A stretch of DNA of 7,165 bases from Ignavibacteria bacterium (GCA_027347805.1 DAIEQP010000052.1:1-7165); one strand, 5' to 3'; positions 1 through 7,140 are shown, numbered from the stretch's first letter. Made by a program: numbers and translations. The notes: generated by a model from the letters alone, not told the origin.

Positions 1-1105
1 TATGTGCGCCGCTGCCGGAATCTTTTATGAGATACCAATCTTTTCCGTTTGATTCCTTATAACCAACTAGATGAATTCCATGATCATCTGTTGTTGTTCC
101 ATTTGAAAAGCGAAATTGTCTCGCGCTGTCATCAATGTAATCGGAAGGAATATCAAATGTTGGAATCATATAAACTTTTTTGTCTAAATCTTTTCCCGGC
201 TCCGAAACGTCACCGCCAATGCTGACTGTAAATCCTTTGCGAAGAGCGTTCTTCAAAATTTTCATGTATGTATCGAGGGGAACATTGTAATATTCTTTGC
301 TGTGCAACCAATTATCCGGCACTTCATATTCAACCTGCTGGCCAAATGGTTTTTGCATGTAGGAAAGTACATCAATGTAATCATCCGGGTTTAGTTTGAG
401 ATACTCTTTCAAATAAGTAACAGGTGTATATTCTTTTCCTTCAACAACAAATTTTTCCGGAGGAGTTCCAACGTAAAAATTCATAATTGCTTTCACAGTT
501 TTAACGGCGGCTTCTTCGTCCCATGCGTTTGTTGTTTTTACATGATCTAGATAAGCTTTTATTTCATCATACATTTTAGAATGATCATGAAACGGCTGGC
601 CTTTCTTTAATCCGTTATAAACATCCCACGGCATGCAGCCGTACATTTTCCATTCGCGCGTAAGTGCATTTGCTTCGCTTCCTTCGGCAACTGCCGAGGT
701 TCCTCTTTCAGCAATAAATCTTTTTACGCGTTCGATGTATTCATTGTAAACGGTAAACACTTCGGAGATTCTAACTTTCTTTCCGGTTAATCTATAAACT
801 TCTGATTCCATGAATGATGTAGTTGAAAAACACCAGCATGTATTTGTGATGCCTTGCGATACCGGCGGGTTGTGCCATTGTTTAGTGAACTCATCCAAAC
901 CTTTCGGCGCATCAAAGTTTGTTAAATCTACTTTAAAACTTTTTGCTGCAGGAGTTTCTTTCTTATAATAATCTTTCATCGATTTTTCGATTTCATCCCA
1001 GAACCCTTTTTTCGGTTCTACAAAAACCCCTTTGTCTTTTGCCTGTGGAAAAACAACTGGTGTTGTAATTACAATCAATAACATTAACGAGAATATTTTT
1101 TTCAT
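1..1105 (-). CDS. Secreted C1-family cysteine peptidase, bleomycin hydrolase/aminopeptidase C type (partial, 3' end beyond the window)
   Basis: The frame is open for 368 codons from ATG 1105 to the left edge, with no stop. An AGGTG Shine-Dalgarno-like sequence lies 4 nt upstream and supports this start. Residues 1-21 (MKKIFSLMLL...) form a signal peptide, so the protein is probably exported, unlike cytoplasmic PepC/bleomycin hydrolase. The papain-fold active site is visible: oxyanion Gln84, then catalytic Cys90 in NTCWCFSTTSF six residues on, as in papain, and His342 in TTDDHGIHLVGY. The long insert between Cys and His fits the C1B (bleomycin hydrolase) branch. The third catalytic position, normally Asn in N-S-W, reads Lys-Asp-Ser-Gly (Asp362), so Asn is replaced by Asp and the following Trp is absent. 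The gene begins 24 nt after the GH97 stop and is probably cotranscribed with it. Family assignment is firm. Substrate is unknown; aminopeptidase or peptide-trimming activity is inferred from the family. Confidence 0.88.
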   Translation of the reverse strand, partial: MKKIFSLMLLIVITTPVVFPQAKDKGVFVEPKKGFWDEIEKSMKDYYKKETPAAKSFKVDLTNFDAPKGLDEFTKQWHNPPVSQGITNTCWCFSTTSFMESEVYRLTGKKVRISEVFTVYNEYIERVKRFIAERGTSAVAEGSEANALTREWKMYGCMPWDVYNGLKKGQPFHDHSKMYDEIKAYLDHVKTTNAWDEEAAVKTVKAIMNFYVGTPPEKFVVEGKEYTPVTYLKEYLKLNPDDYIDVLSYMQKPFGQQVEYEVPDNWLHSKEYYNVPLDTYMKILKNALRKGFTVSIGGDVSEPGKDLDKKVYMIPTFDIPSDYIDDSARQFRFSNGTTTDDHGIHLVGYKESNGKDWYLIKDSGSGAH

Positions 1106-1129
1106 GAATCACCTATGGTTAAAATGTGT

Positions 1130-3085
1130 TTAGTTCTTTTTAAAAATTCTTGCCGCGTATCCGCCGCCGGGAGCGAGAACAATTTTTAGTTTAGAATCTT
1201 TTGTTACATCAAGCGTAACTTTCTTAAAGTCATTTCCGTTACGGTCCGCATTAATTCCATCCTGCCAAATGTCCGCTGTATAAATTCCTTCACCAAGAAA
1301 AGAAAGATCGGCATTTAACTCGCGCGGTGAATCATCAGTCATAGCGCCAACATACCAATCATCTCCATTTTGTCTTGCAAGCAAAACATAATCTGCGATC
1401 TTTGCATCAAGAACAATTGTTTTATCCCAAACACTAGGAACCCTTGAAAGAAACTCCATACAAACCGGTTCTCGGTAGTAATTAGTTGGGTTATCAGCAA
1501 GCATTTGAAGCGGACTTTCATACACAACATACATCGCCAGCTGCTGGCATCTTGTGCCCATGCTTACCGGCTGTGTAAACATTGGCTTAAACGAAGATTT
1601 GGTTACGTTATTCATTGCGCCGGGAGTAAAGTCCATTGGTCCGGCAAACATTCTAACAAACGGAAGCGTTACACAATGTTCCGGCGTAACATTAAGTTCC
1701 CACTTGTCATTTTCCAAACCTTTTACCCCTTCGTTTGAAATTACATTTGGATATGGACGGAACAATCCGCTTGGTTTGTAAGCGCCATGAAAATCAACGA
1801 GCAGTTTTCTTTTTGCTGCTTCGCGGGCAACCTTCCAATAATAATTTACAATCGCCTGATCATCGCGCTGCATGAAATCAACTTTAATTCCAACAGCACC
1901 CCACTTTGCAAATTGATCAAGAGCTTGTTCAAGCTGCACATCAAGAGTTTTCCAGATACATCAGAGAATCACCCCAACATTTTTTTGTTTTCCGTAATTA
2001 ATAATTTCTTCAACATTAACATCGGGATTGACGCGTAATAAATTTCCAAGATGATACCAGCCCTCATCAAGAATTATGTATTCGATTCCATACCTGGAAG
2101 CGAAGTCGATATAATATTTGTATGTGTCGGTGTTAATGCCGGCGCGGAAATCTACATTGTAAATATTATTGTAGTTCCACCAATCCCACGCAACCTTGCC
2201 AGGTTTAATCCAGCTTACATCCTGGATCTGATTTGGCTTTGAAAGTAAAAACACAAGTTCATTTGTAATTAAATCGCCATCATTATTTGTGATTGCAAAT
2301 ATTCTCCATGGAAAAGTTCTTTTACCTTTTGTTACTGCGATAAAATCAGCCCGTTTAACCGGATCGACATCCCGATCATTTAATTGATTTTCTTCTAACA
2401 CATAATTTGGAAAAATTCCCTTTAGACTATTTTGTGCTGTTCCTTTTAGCCAGAGCCCGGCATAATCATCAAGGTCGCTTTCTGTAATTCCAATCAATGT
2501 TCCCTCTTTAGTATCAACAACAGCGGGCAGACTGGCAAATTGTTTTTCAGCAATTCCCTTTAGCGGAAGATATTTGCATAGTCTTTCATTGTGAGAACGA
2601 AAAGATTCTTCTTCAGGAAAATAAATTGAATAATCTCCCGCGAAGCTGACATAATAATTTTCTGAATTAACTTTCAATTCACCATCAAGAGCAGTTTCAA
2701 ATCTGTAGGCTACCCCTTCATTGTAAGCTCTGAATGAAATTGCAAAATCTTCTTTGAAGTTGATTTTTAGTTCATTGTAATTATCACGCACATCTTTGCT
2801 CTTCTGCTTGACAACGCGATTCACAATCTGATCAACAGAATTAGTTTTAGTGTTTTTAATTTTTGATTTTTCACCAAGCACAATTCCATTATTAACATTT
2901 ATAGAAACCGAAGAGGGAGCAATTATCGGCTTGCCTTTTTTCAAAACAGAAAACTCTACATTATCTCCGACAGATATTTTTGTCTCAATACTTTTATCTG
3001 GAGATAAAAGAGAAAATTGTTTTTGTCCAAACGTGACTGATGTTAGTAAGAAGATCGAGAAAAGATAAATGAGTAAATTTTTCAT
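1130..3085 (-). pseudogene. GH97 glycoside hydrolase, alpha-galactosidase-like (retaining type), interrupted by one in-frame TGA
   Basis: Two open segments, 3085-1964 (374 codons) and 1960-1130 (276 codons plus TAA), lie in the same frame and are separated only by TGA 1961-1963. Together they make 651 codons, a normal GH97 length. Residues 1-20 are a signal peptide (...TSVTFG before QKQ). Residues about 24-280 form the N-terminal beta domain, with a candidate calcium-ligand Glu202 in ITESDLDDYAG. The barrel starts near VAWDWWN (298-304) and ILDEGWY (338-344), and a C-terminal beta domain ends the protein. Asp403 in GIKVDFMQRDD matches the nucleophile of retaining GH97 enzymes, and Glu458 in NEGVKGLE matches the acid/base. 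Their separation of 55 residues equals that of Asp415/Glu470 in the Bacteroides alpha-galactosidase. Inverting SusB-type enzymes have HE where this one has His433-Gly434. The TGA falls before the catalytic residues, so the upstream fragment alone would be inactive. No other damage is visible. It may be a recent nonsense mutation, a sequencing error or a readthrough codon. The start has no clear Shine-Dalgarno sequence. Confidence 0.9.
1961..1963 (-). other. In-frame TGA codon interrupting the GH97 gene (codon 375)
   Basis: The minus strand reads GTG ATT CTC TGA TGT ATC TGG AAA, that is V-I-L-stop-C-I-W-K. As I remember GH97 sequences, this strand of the barrel reads V-I-L-W followed by a short hydrophobic run and W-K-T-L-D, so TGA replaces an expected TGG by a single G-to-A change (C-to-T on the plus strand). 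The frame is identical on both sides, which excludes a frameshift. The first possible downstream restart is GTG at 1939, 8 codons on, with only a weak GGA upstream. Confidence 0.85.
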
Positions 3086-3251
3086 GGCGGCTCTGAATTG
3101 ATTTATAATCTATGCTAAAATACAAAAGGCCAAATAAACTGACGAACGGTATTTCTTGGAAAATAAATTGCAATTATTTTTTTCACCGGTGAATTTAATT
3201 TCTATAATTAACTAATTTGGCGGCAAACAATTAACAATACTTGAGGAAAGC
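3086..3251. promoter_or_regulatory. Divergent intergenic region between GH97 (leftward) and the M16 operon (rightward)
   Basis: These 166 AT-rich bases hold no gene and must carry the promoters for both directions. For the rightward operon there is a TATAAT hexamer at 3203-3208, 43 nt before the M16 start codon, without a convincing -35 at standard spacing. A perfect 12-bp palindrome, TTCACCGGTGAA, lies just upstream at 3182-3193, where a -35 region would be. A GAGG Shine-Dalgarno element at 3243-3246 precedes ATG 3252. Leftward, an AT-rich ATTATAAAT (minus strand, about 3100-3108) could be a -10 for GH97. Promoter calls are inference only, because sigma-factor preferences differ in this phylum. 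Confidence 0.4.
3182..3193. promoter_or_regulatory. Perfect 12-bp palindrome TTCACCGGTGAA, candidate operator
   Basis: The two 6-nt half-sites are exact reverse complements. The GC-rich centre (CACCGGTG) stands out from very AT-rich surroundings. It lies between the divergent genes and ends 9 nt before the TATAAT at 3203-3208. This position suits a dimeric repressor or activator acting on the M16 operon, possibly on both directions. A chance palindrome of this length cannot be excluded from one sequence. Confidence 0.35.
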
Positions 3252-4616
3252 ATGAAAAAAATCTTTGCTCTTTTGTTTGTGTTGGGTTCTTTTGCCATAG
3301 CACAAACACAAATTAAAATTCCATATACCCGTTATGTTTTATCCAACGGATTAAATGTTATTCTTCACGAAGACCACTCTACGCCAACGGTAAGCGTGAA
3401 CACTTGGTACCATGTTGGTTCCGGTTATGAAAAAGTTGGGAGAACTGGATTTGCCCACCTATTTGAACACCTAATGTTTATGGGCTCTGGCCACGTTCCT
3501 GTCGGTGAATTCGACAAACTTCTTGAAGCGGCTGGTGGTGAAAATAACGGATCGACAACCGAAGACAGAACAAATTATTATGAAGATGTTCCAATAAATG
3601 CACTTGAGCTTGCTCTATATTTGGACAGCGACAGAATGGGATTTCTTGTCGATGCCATGAACCCGCAAAAAGTTGATGCACAACGCGACGTTGTAAAAAA
3701 CGAAAGAAGACAAAGCTACGAAAACCGCCCGTACGGTTTATCAGAAGAAACAATTTTGAAAAATTTATTTCCGTCAACTCATCCATACAGCTGGCCGGTA
3801 ATTGGTTCAATGGCAGATCTCAGCGCTGCAAGTTATGATGATGTTGTAGAGTTTTTCAGAACATATTATGTTCCAAACAACGCTTCGCTTGTGATCTCCG
3901 GAGATATTAATCCCAAGGAAACAATTAAGCTGGTAGAAAAATGGTTTGGCGCAATTCCAAAAGGAAAAATTGTTCCGCCGCAAAATCCTGCAGCTGTTGC
4001 GTTGAACGAAGAAAAAATTGTTGTGCTTGAAGATAAAGTTCAGCTCCCGAGATTATACATGACCTGGATTACTCCCAAAAGATTTTCTCCCGGCGATGCC
4101 GAAATGGATGTTGTTGGAAATATTCTGGCCGGCGGAAAAAATTCACGTTTGTATAAAAAATTGGTTTACGATTTGCAGATTGCACAGGATGTCCGTGCGG
4201 GTCAAAGTTCAAGCAAACTTGTTTCCCAATTTCAAATTATTGCCACAGCTCGCGCAGGACATAATCTTACAGAACTCAAAAAAGTAATTCAGGAAGAAAT
4301 TGATAAACTTAAAAATGAACAGCCATCACAACGTGAACTGCAGCGGACTGTTAATCAATACGAAGCCGCATTTATTGATCAGCTTGAAAGCCCCGGCGGA
4401 TTCAGCGGTAAAGCCGATATGCTGAACACTTATTTCTATTATACCGGTAACCCAGATTATGCAAATGAAGACCTTGCTAGATATAAAGCATTGAGCACAG
4501 ATGATATTCAAACTGCAGCTCAAACTTATTTACAAGATAACGGAAGGGTGATTTTAAGTATTGTTCCAAAAGGTAAAATCGATTTAGCAATTCAGCCAAA
4601 AGCGGAGGGCAAATAA
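3252..4616 (+). CDS. M16 family zinc metallopeptidase, catalytic subunit (exported)
   Basis: This 454-residue protein has a signal peptide at residues 1-17 or 1-18 (MKKIFALLFVLGSFAIA, then QTQ), which places it in the periplasm or outside the cell. The inverted zinc motif HxxEH is intact: His69, Glu72 and His73 in FAHLFEHLMFMGS. The distal ligand is Glu151 in VVKNERRQSYENRPYG, at the normal M16 distance. The N-terminal M16 domain spans about residues 27-175, and the second (M16_C) domain about 185-370, including GGKNSRLYKKL. The length fits the roughly 450-residue M16B class, in which one two-domain subunit forms half of the closed chamber and pairs with a second subunit. The start is set by a signal peptide directly after ATG and a GAGG element 5 nt upstream. 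The next gene begins after 1 nt and encodes the likely partner. It probably degrades peptides that fit the chamber; the actual substrate is unknown. Confidence 0.93.
   Translation: MKKIFALLFVLGSFAIAQTQIKIPYTRYVLSNGLNVILHEDHSTPTVSVNTWYHVGSGYEKVGRTGFAHLFEHLMFMGSGHVPVGEFDKLLEAAGGENNGSTTEDRTNYYEDVPINALELALYLDSDRMGFLVDAMNPQKVDAQRDVVKNERRQSYENRPYGLSEETILKNLFPSTHPYSWPVIGSMADLSAASYDDVVEFFRTYYVPNNASLVISGDINPKETIKLVEKWFGAIPKGKIVPPQNPAAVALNEEKIVVLEDKVQLPRLYMTWITPKRFSPGDAEMDVVGNILAGGKNSRLYKKLVYDLQIAQDVRAGQSSSKLVSQFQIIATARAGHNLTELKKVIQEEIDKLKNEQPSQRELQRTVNQYEAAFIDQLESPGGFSGKADMLNTYFYYTGNPDYANEDLARYKALSTDDIQTAAQTYLQDNGRVILSIVPKGKIDLAIQPKAEGK
4604..4609 (+). promoter_or_regulatory. Shine-Dalgarno GGAGGG of the second M16 gene, inside the end of the first
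   Basis: GGAGGG lies 8 nt before ATG 4618 and overlaps the last codons of the upstream M16 gene. With only 1 nt between the TAA and the ATG, this indicates coupled translation and near-equal production of the two subunits. It fixes the start of the second gene. Confidence 0.75.
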
Positions 4617-4617
4617 A

Positions 4618-6060
4618 ATGAAAAAGAAAATTTTAATACTACTTGCACTCTTTATTGCGGGGTCATCTGTTTCCCTATTTGCACAGGATGTTGATAGAAC
4701 AAAGCCGCCGCAATTGCCGGCACCAAAATCATTAACCGTTCCGGCTCTACAGCAATTTTCACTTTCAAATGGATTGAAAGTTGTTCTGATGGAAAAACAT
4801 GAAGTGCCCCTTATTCAGTTAAATGTGATTATAAAAGTTGGAAGCGTTAATGATCCCGCTGATAAAGTTGGCTTGACAAACTTAACACTGGATATGATGG
4901 ATGAAGGCGCTGCAGGAAAATCTTCTCTTGAACTTGCAGATGCTATTGATTTTCTAGGAGCAAGAATTCAAACCATGGCCGGAATGCATTCGTCCGGAAT
5001 TTATTTACATACTCCACTTTCAAAATTTGATGATGCACTTAAACTTGTGAGTGATATTCTTTTGCATCCAGATTTTCCAAAAGTAGAGCTCGATAGAAAA
5101 AAGAAGGATCGCTTAACCTCATTAATGCAGATGCATGACCAGCCGACAGCAATAGCCGGAGCGGCTTTTAACTCGCTGCTGTTTGGGAAAGAACATCCAT
5201 ACGGAAGAATGATAAATGAAAATTCGATTAAAAGTTTTTCTGTGGATGATTTGAAAAATCTTTATGCAAAATATTTCGTTGCTAACAACGCCTATGTTGT
5301 TTGTGTTGGTGATATTAAAACCGATGAACTGAAAATAAAATTAGAATCTATTTTGGGTAAATGGCAGAAAGGAATTGTAAAAGAAGATAAAATAAGTGAT
5401 CCGGTTCAGGTTAACAGAAGAATTGTTTATTTAATTGATAAACCGGGCGCCGCTCAATCGGTTATTAACATTGGCAGAATTGGGGCTTCAAGAGTAACAA
5501 AAGATTACAATGCTCTGGTTGTAATGAATACGATTCTCGGCGGTTCATTCACATCACGTTTGAATAACAACCTTCGTGAAGTTCATGGTTATACTTATGG
5601 GGCATCTTCGAGATTTATGTTCAGGCCAATTCCGGGAAGCTTCATTGCGGCTTCATCAGTTCAAACCGAAGTTACTGATAAAGCATTAACAGAATTTTTC
5701 AAAGAGCTAAATGGAATACGTGAACCATTTACAAACGATGATTTGAATAGAGGAAAAAATCTTGTTGCTTTAAGCTATCCAGGAAACTTTCAGAATGTTG
5801 CACAGATTGCTTCACAGATAGAAGAACTGGTTCAATATAATCTTCCGAATGATTATTTCAACAATTATGTTTCATCTATGTTGAATGTTAAAGCAGACGA
5901 AACAAATGCTGCTGCGAAAAAATATATTGTTCCCGATCAAATGATTGTTGTTGTTGTTGGAGACAAAGCTAAAGTTGAAGAAGGAATTAAAGCCCTGAAT
6001 CTGGGCGAGATAAAAAATCTTTCTATTGAAGACGTGCTTGGCAAAGTGCCGGTTTTATAG
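4618..6060 (+). CDS. M16 family peptidase-like protein, non-catalytic partner subunit (exported)
   Basis: This 480-residue protein has a signal peptide at about residues 1-22 (MKKKILILLALFIAG...LFA, then QDVDRTKPP) and a short Pro-rich linker before the first M16 domain (about 45-195). At the place of the zinc motif the sequence reads GLTNLTLDMMDEG. Aligned with the upstream subunit, His-Glu-His are replaced by Asn88, Leu91 and Asp92, so no zinc site remains. The second domain (about 205-390) keeps the motif GGSFTSRLNNNLREVHGYTYG (308-328), including Arg320 and Tyr325, which in M16 enzymes helps bind substrate opposite the zinc site. This division of labour is known for bacterial M16B heterodimers and mitochondrial processing peptidase. 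It should therefore form the other half of the active chamber with the product of the preceding gene. It ends with TAG, followed 30 nt later by a terminator. Confidence 0.92.
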   Translation: MKKKILILLALFIAGSSVSLFAQDVDRTKPPQLPAPKSLTVPALQQFSLSNGLKVVLMEKHEVPLIQLNVIIKVGSVNDPADKVGLTNLTLDMMDEGAAGKSSLELADAIDFLGARIQTMAGMHSSGIYLHTPLSKFDDALKLVSDILLHPDFPKVELDRKKKDRLTSLMQMHDQPTAIAGAAFNSLLFGKEHPYGRMINENSIKSFSVDDLKNLYAKYFVANNAYVVCVGDIKTDELKIKLESILGKWQKGIVKEDKISDPVQVNRRIVYLIDKPGAAQSVINIGRIGASRVTKDYNALVVMNTILGGSFTSRLNNNLREVHGYTYGASSRFMFRPIPGSFIAASSVQTEVTDKALTEFFKELNGIREPFTNDDLNRGKNLVALSYPGNFQNVAQIASQIEELVQYNLPNDYFNNYVSSMLNVKADETNAAAKKYIVPDQMIVVVVGDKAKVEEGIKALNLGEIKNLSIEDVLGKVPVL

Positions 6061-6090
6061 AAGAAAGAAAAAAATATTCATTTGTTATGC

Positions 6091-6121
6091 AAAACCCGTC
6101 ACAAGACGGGTTTTTGTTTTT
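6091..6121 (+). terminator. Rho-independent terminator of the M16 operon
   Basis: AAAACCCGTC (6091-6100) pairs over 10 bp with GACGGGTTTT (6105-6114) around an ACAA loop. The second arm runs straight into a T-tract with a single interruption (6111-6121). It starts 30 nt after the TAG of the second M16 gene. It separates this operon from the nitroreductase. Confidence 0.92.
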
Positions 6122-6173
6122 ATAATTGATTGTATTTTGTGCTAATTTTAGTCAATTAAAAATTTGAGAGAAG

Positions 6174-6683
6174 ATGGAAACAATTGATGCAATTAAGACC
6201 AGAAGAAGCATTCGTAAATTCACTTCAAAAAAAATCAACGATGAAACGCTAACCAAAATTCTTGAAGCCGGCATGTATGCACCATCTGCGCGCAATACCC
6301 AATCGTGGCATTTTATTGTTGTTGATGAAAAAAGAATTTTAAATGAACTGCCAAAACTACATCCTTATGCAGAAATGATGTATGAAGCACAGCATGCAAT
6401 TTTAATCTGCGGTGATCTTCATATGGAAAATATGGTTGAGTATAATGGAATTAATTGTTCTGCAGCAACTCAAAACATGATGCTGGCCGCACACGATTTG
6501 GGAATAGGAAGCGTCTGGCTTGGTGTTTATCCCCGCAAGGAAAGAATGGATCCGCTCGTAAAACTTTTTGGCCTGCCCGATCATATTGTTCCAATGATGT
6601 TAATTGCGCTCGGCTATCCTAACGAATCTTTTGAAACACCGGATAGATTTAGGCAGGATAGAATTCACAATAATCAATGGTAA
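6174..6683 (+). CDS. Nitroreductase family protein (FMN-dependent NAD(P)H oxidoreductase)
   Basis: This 169-residue protein is a small single-domain nitroreductase without a signal peptide, so cytoplasmic. The FMN-binding start RRSIRKF is at residues 10-16 and the APSARNTQSW motif at 36-45. The CSAATQNMMLAAHDLGIGSVWLG segment (95-117) and ALGYPNE (145-151) follow, and the protein ends in RFRQDRIHNNQW, a typical basic tail. Family members form FMN-bearing homodimers that reduce nitro compounds, quinones or flavins with NAD(P)H; the natural substrate cannot be told from sequence. ATG 6174 is preceded by a purine-rich GAGAGAAG, and the conserved domain starts almost at residue 1, so this start is well supported. 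A TATAAT at 6121-6126 could be its -10, but no matching -35 is visible. The gene stands alone between two terminators. Confidence 0.93.
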   Translation: METIDAIKTRRSIRKFTSKKINDETLTKILEAGMYAPSARNTQSWHFIVVDEKRILNELPKLHPYAEMMYEAQHAILICGDLHMENMVEYNGINCSAATQNMMLAAHDLGIGSVWLGVYPRKERMDPLVKLFGLPDHIVPMMLIALGYPNESFETPDRFRQDRIHNNQW

Positions 6684-6704
6684 ACAAGCGGGAATATTTA
6701 AAAC

Positions 6705-6735
6705 AAAAAAGGACAAATCGCTTTGTCCCTTTTTT
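6705..6735. terminator. Bidirectional intrinsic terminator between convergent genes
   Basis: AAAAAAGGACAAA (6705-6717) pairs with TTTGTCC (6722-6728) and TTTTTT (6730-6735) around a TCGC loop. One cytosine (6729) is bulged. A T-run follows the GC-containing stem on each strand, so it can end transcripts of the nitroreductase (stop 22 nt upstream) and of the TonB_C gene (stop 15 nt away on the other side). Confidence 0.85.
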
Positions 6736-6750
6736 GAATTCGAAAAAAAA

Positions 6751-7134
6751 TCAATTCAGATTAAGTGCAATTGCAACTTTGGATTTTACTGGGGAATTAT
6801 TGTTTATTGCCGGTGTGAATTTTGTTTTTTCAACTATTTCAATCGCATCTTTCTCGTTTCCGCCAATTCCCTTTACAACTTTCACTTCATCAACTTCCCC
6901 GGTTGAATTTACATAAACAAGAAGATAGAGTTTCCCTTTTCCTTTTAAAGATGTTTCTGCCAAAACTTTTTTGGTTATACCATCAATGCCGCCAACAGGT
7001 AAAGCGGGTTTTTCAGTAATAAGCATATAGTCTTCTTCCGCTGGAAACAGGGAATTTGAATAAGAATTATTGGTGAATACAAACAAACAAATAACAAAAA
7101 CAAGGAAAAAAACGAAATTTTTACTGCCGAACAT
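6751..7134 (-). CDS. Short exported protein with a TonB C-terminal domain
   Basis: This 127-residue protein begins with a strongly hydrophobic segment (about residues 7-20) that is either a signal peptide cleaved near SYS/NS (26) or an uncleaved membrane anchor. Residues about 45-126 match the TonB_C pattern: PVGGIDGI at 46-53, a strand-forming KGKLYLLVYVNSTGEVDEVKVVKG (66-89), then DAIEIVEKTKFTPA (96-109) and a final PVKSKVAIALNLN. Classical TonB links the ExbB/ExbD motor to outer-membrane receptors through a long Pro-rich linker. Here only about 25 residues separate the hydrophobic segment from the domain, and they are not Pro-rich, so full energy-transducing TonB is unlikely. No exbB, exbD or receptor gene is adjacent. 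The start is supported by AGGAGAGG 6 nt upstream. It ends in TGA with a terminator just behind it. Confidence 0.82.
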   Translation of the reverse strand: MFGSKNFVFFLVFVICLFVFTNNSYSNSLFPAEEDYMLITEKPALPVGGIDGITKKVLAETSLKGKGKLYLLVYVNSTGEVDEVKVVKGIGGNEKDAIEIVEKTKFTPAINNNSPVKSKVAIALNLN

Positions 7135-7140
7135 CTAGTG

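Noticed and set aside
1130..1939. Separate gene starting at GTG 1939
   Set aside because: It would begin in the middle of the GH97 barrel, has no good ribosome binding site, and is in the same frame as the upstream segment. It is the 3' part of the interrupted gene.
1961..1963. Genome-wide reassignment of TGA to Trp
   Set aside because: The TonB_C gene ends in TGA at 6751-6753 with a terminator right behind it, so TGA acts as a stop here. All other genes are free of in-frame TGA and use TGG for Trp.
1961..1963. Selenocysteine codon
   Set aside because: The position is expected to be Trp, not Cys, in GH97, the family is not known for selenoproteins, and I see no obvious SECIS-like hairpin immediately downstream.
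3166..3175. Second palindrome AATTGCAATT in the divergent region
   Set aside because: It is short and made almost entirely of A and T in AT-rich DNA, so chance is a sufficient explanation.
3478..3810. 110-codon open frame on the minus strand inside the first M16 gene, and similar overlapping frames elsewhere
   Set aside because: They lie opposite well-supported genes, resemble no family I know, and lack ribosome binding sites.
6121..6126. TATAAT as nitroreductase promoter
   Set aside because: It directly follows the terminator T-tract and has no recognisable -35 at 16-18 nt, so I mention it in the gene entry but do not annotate it.
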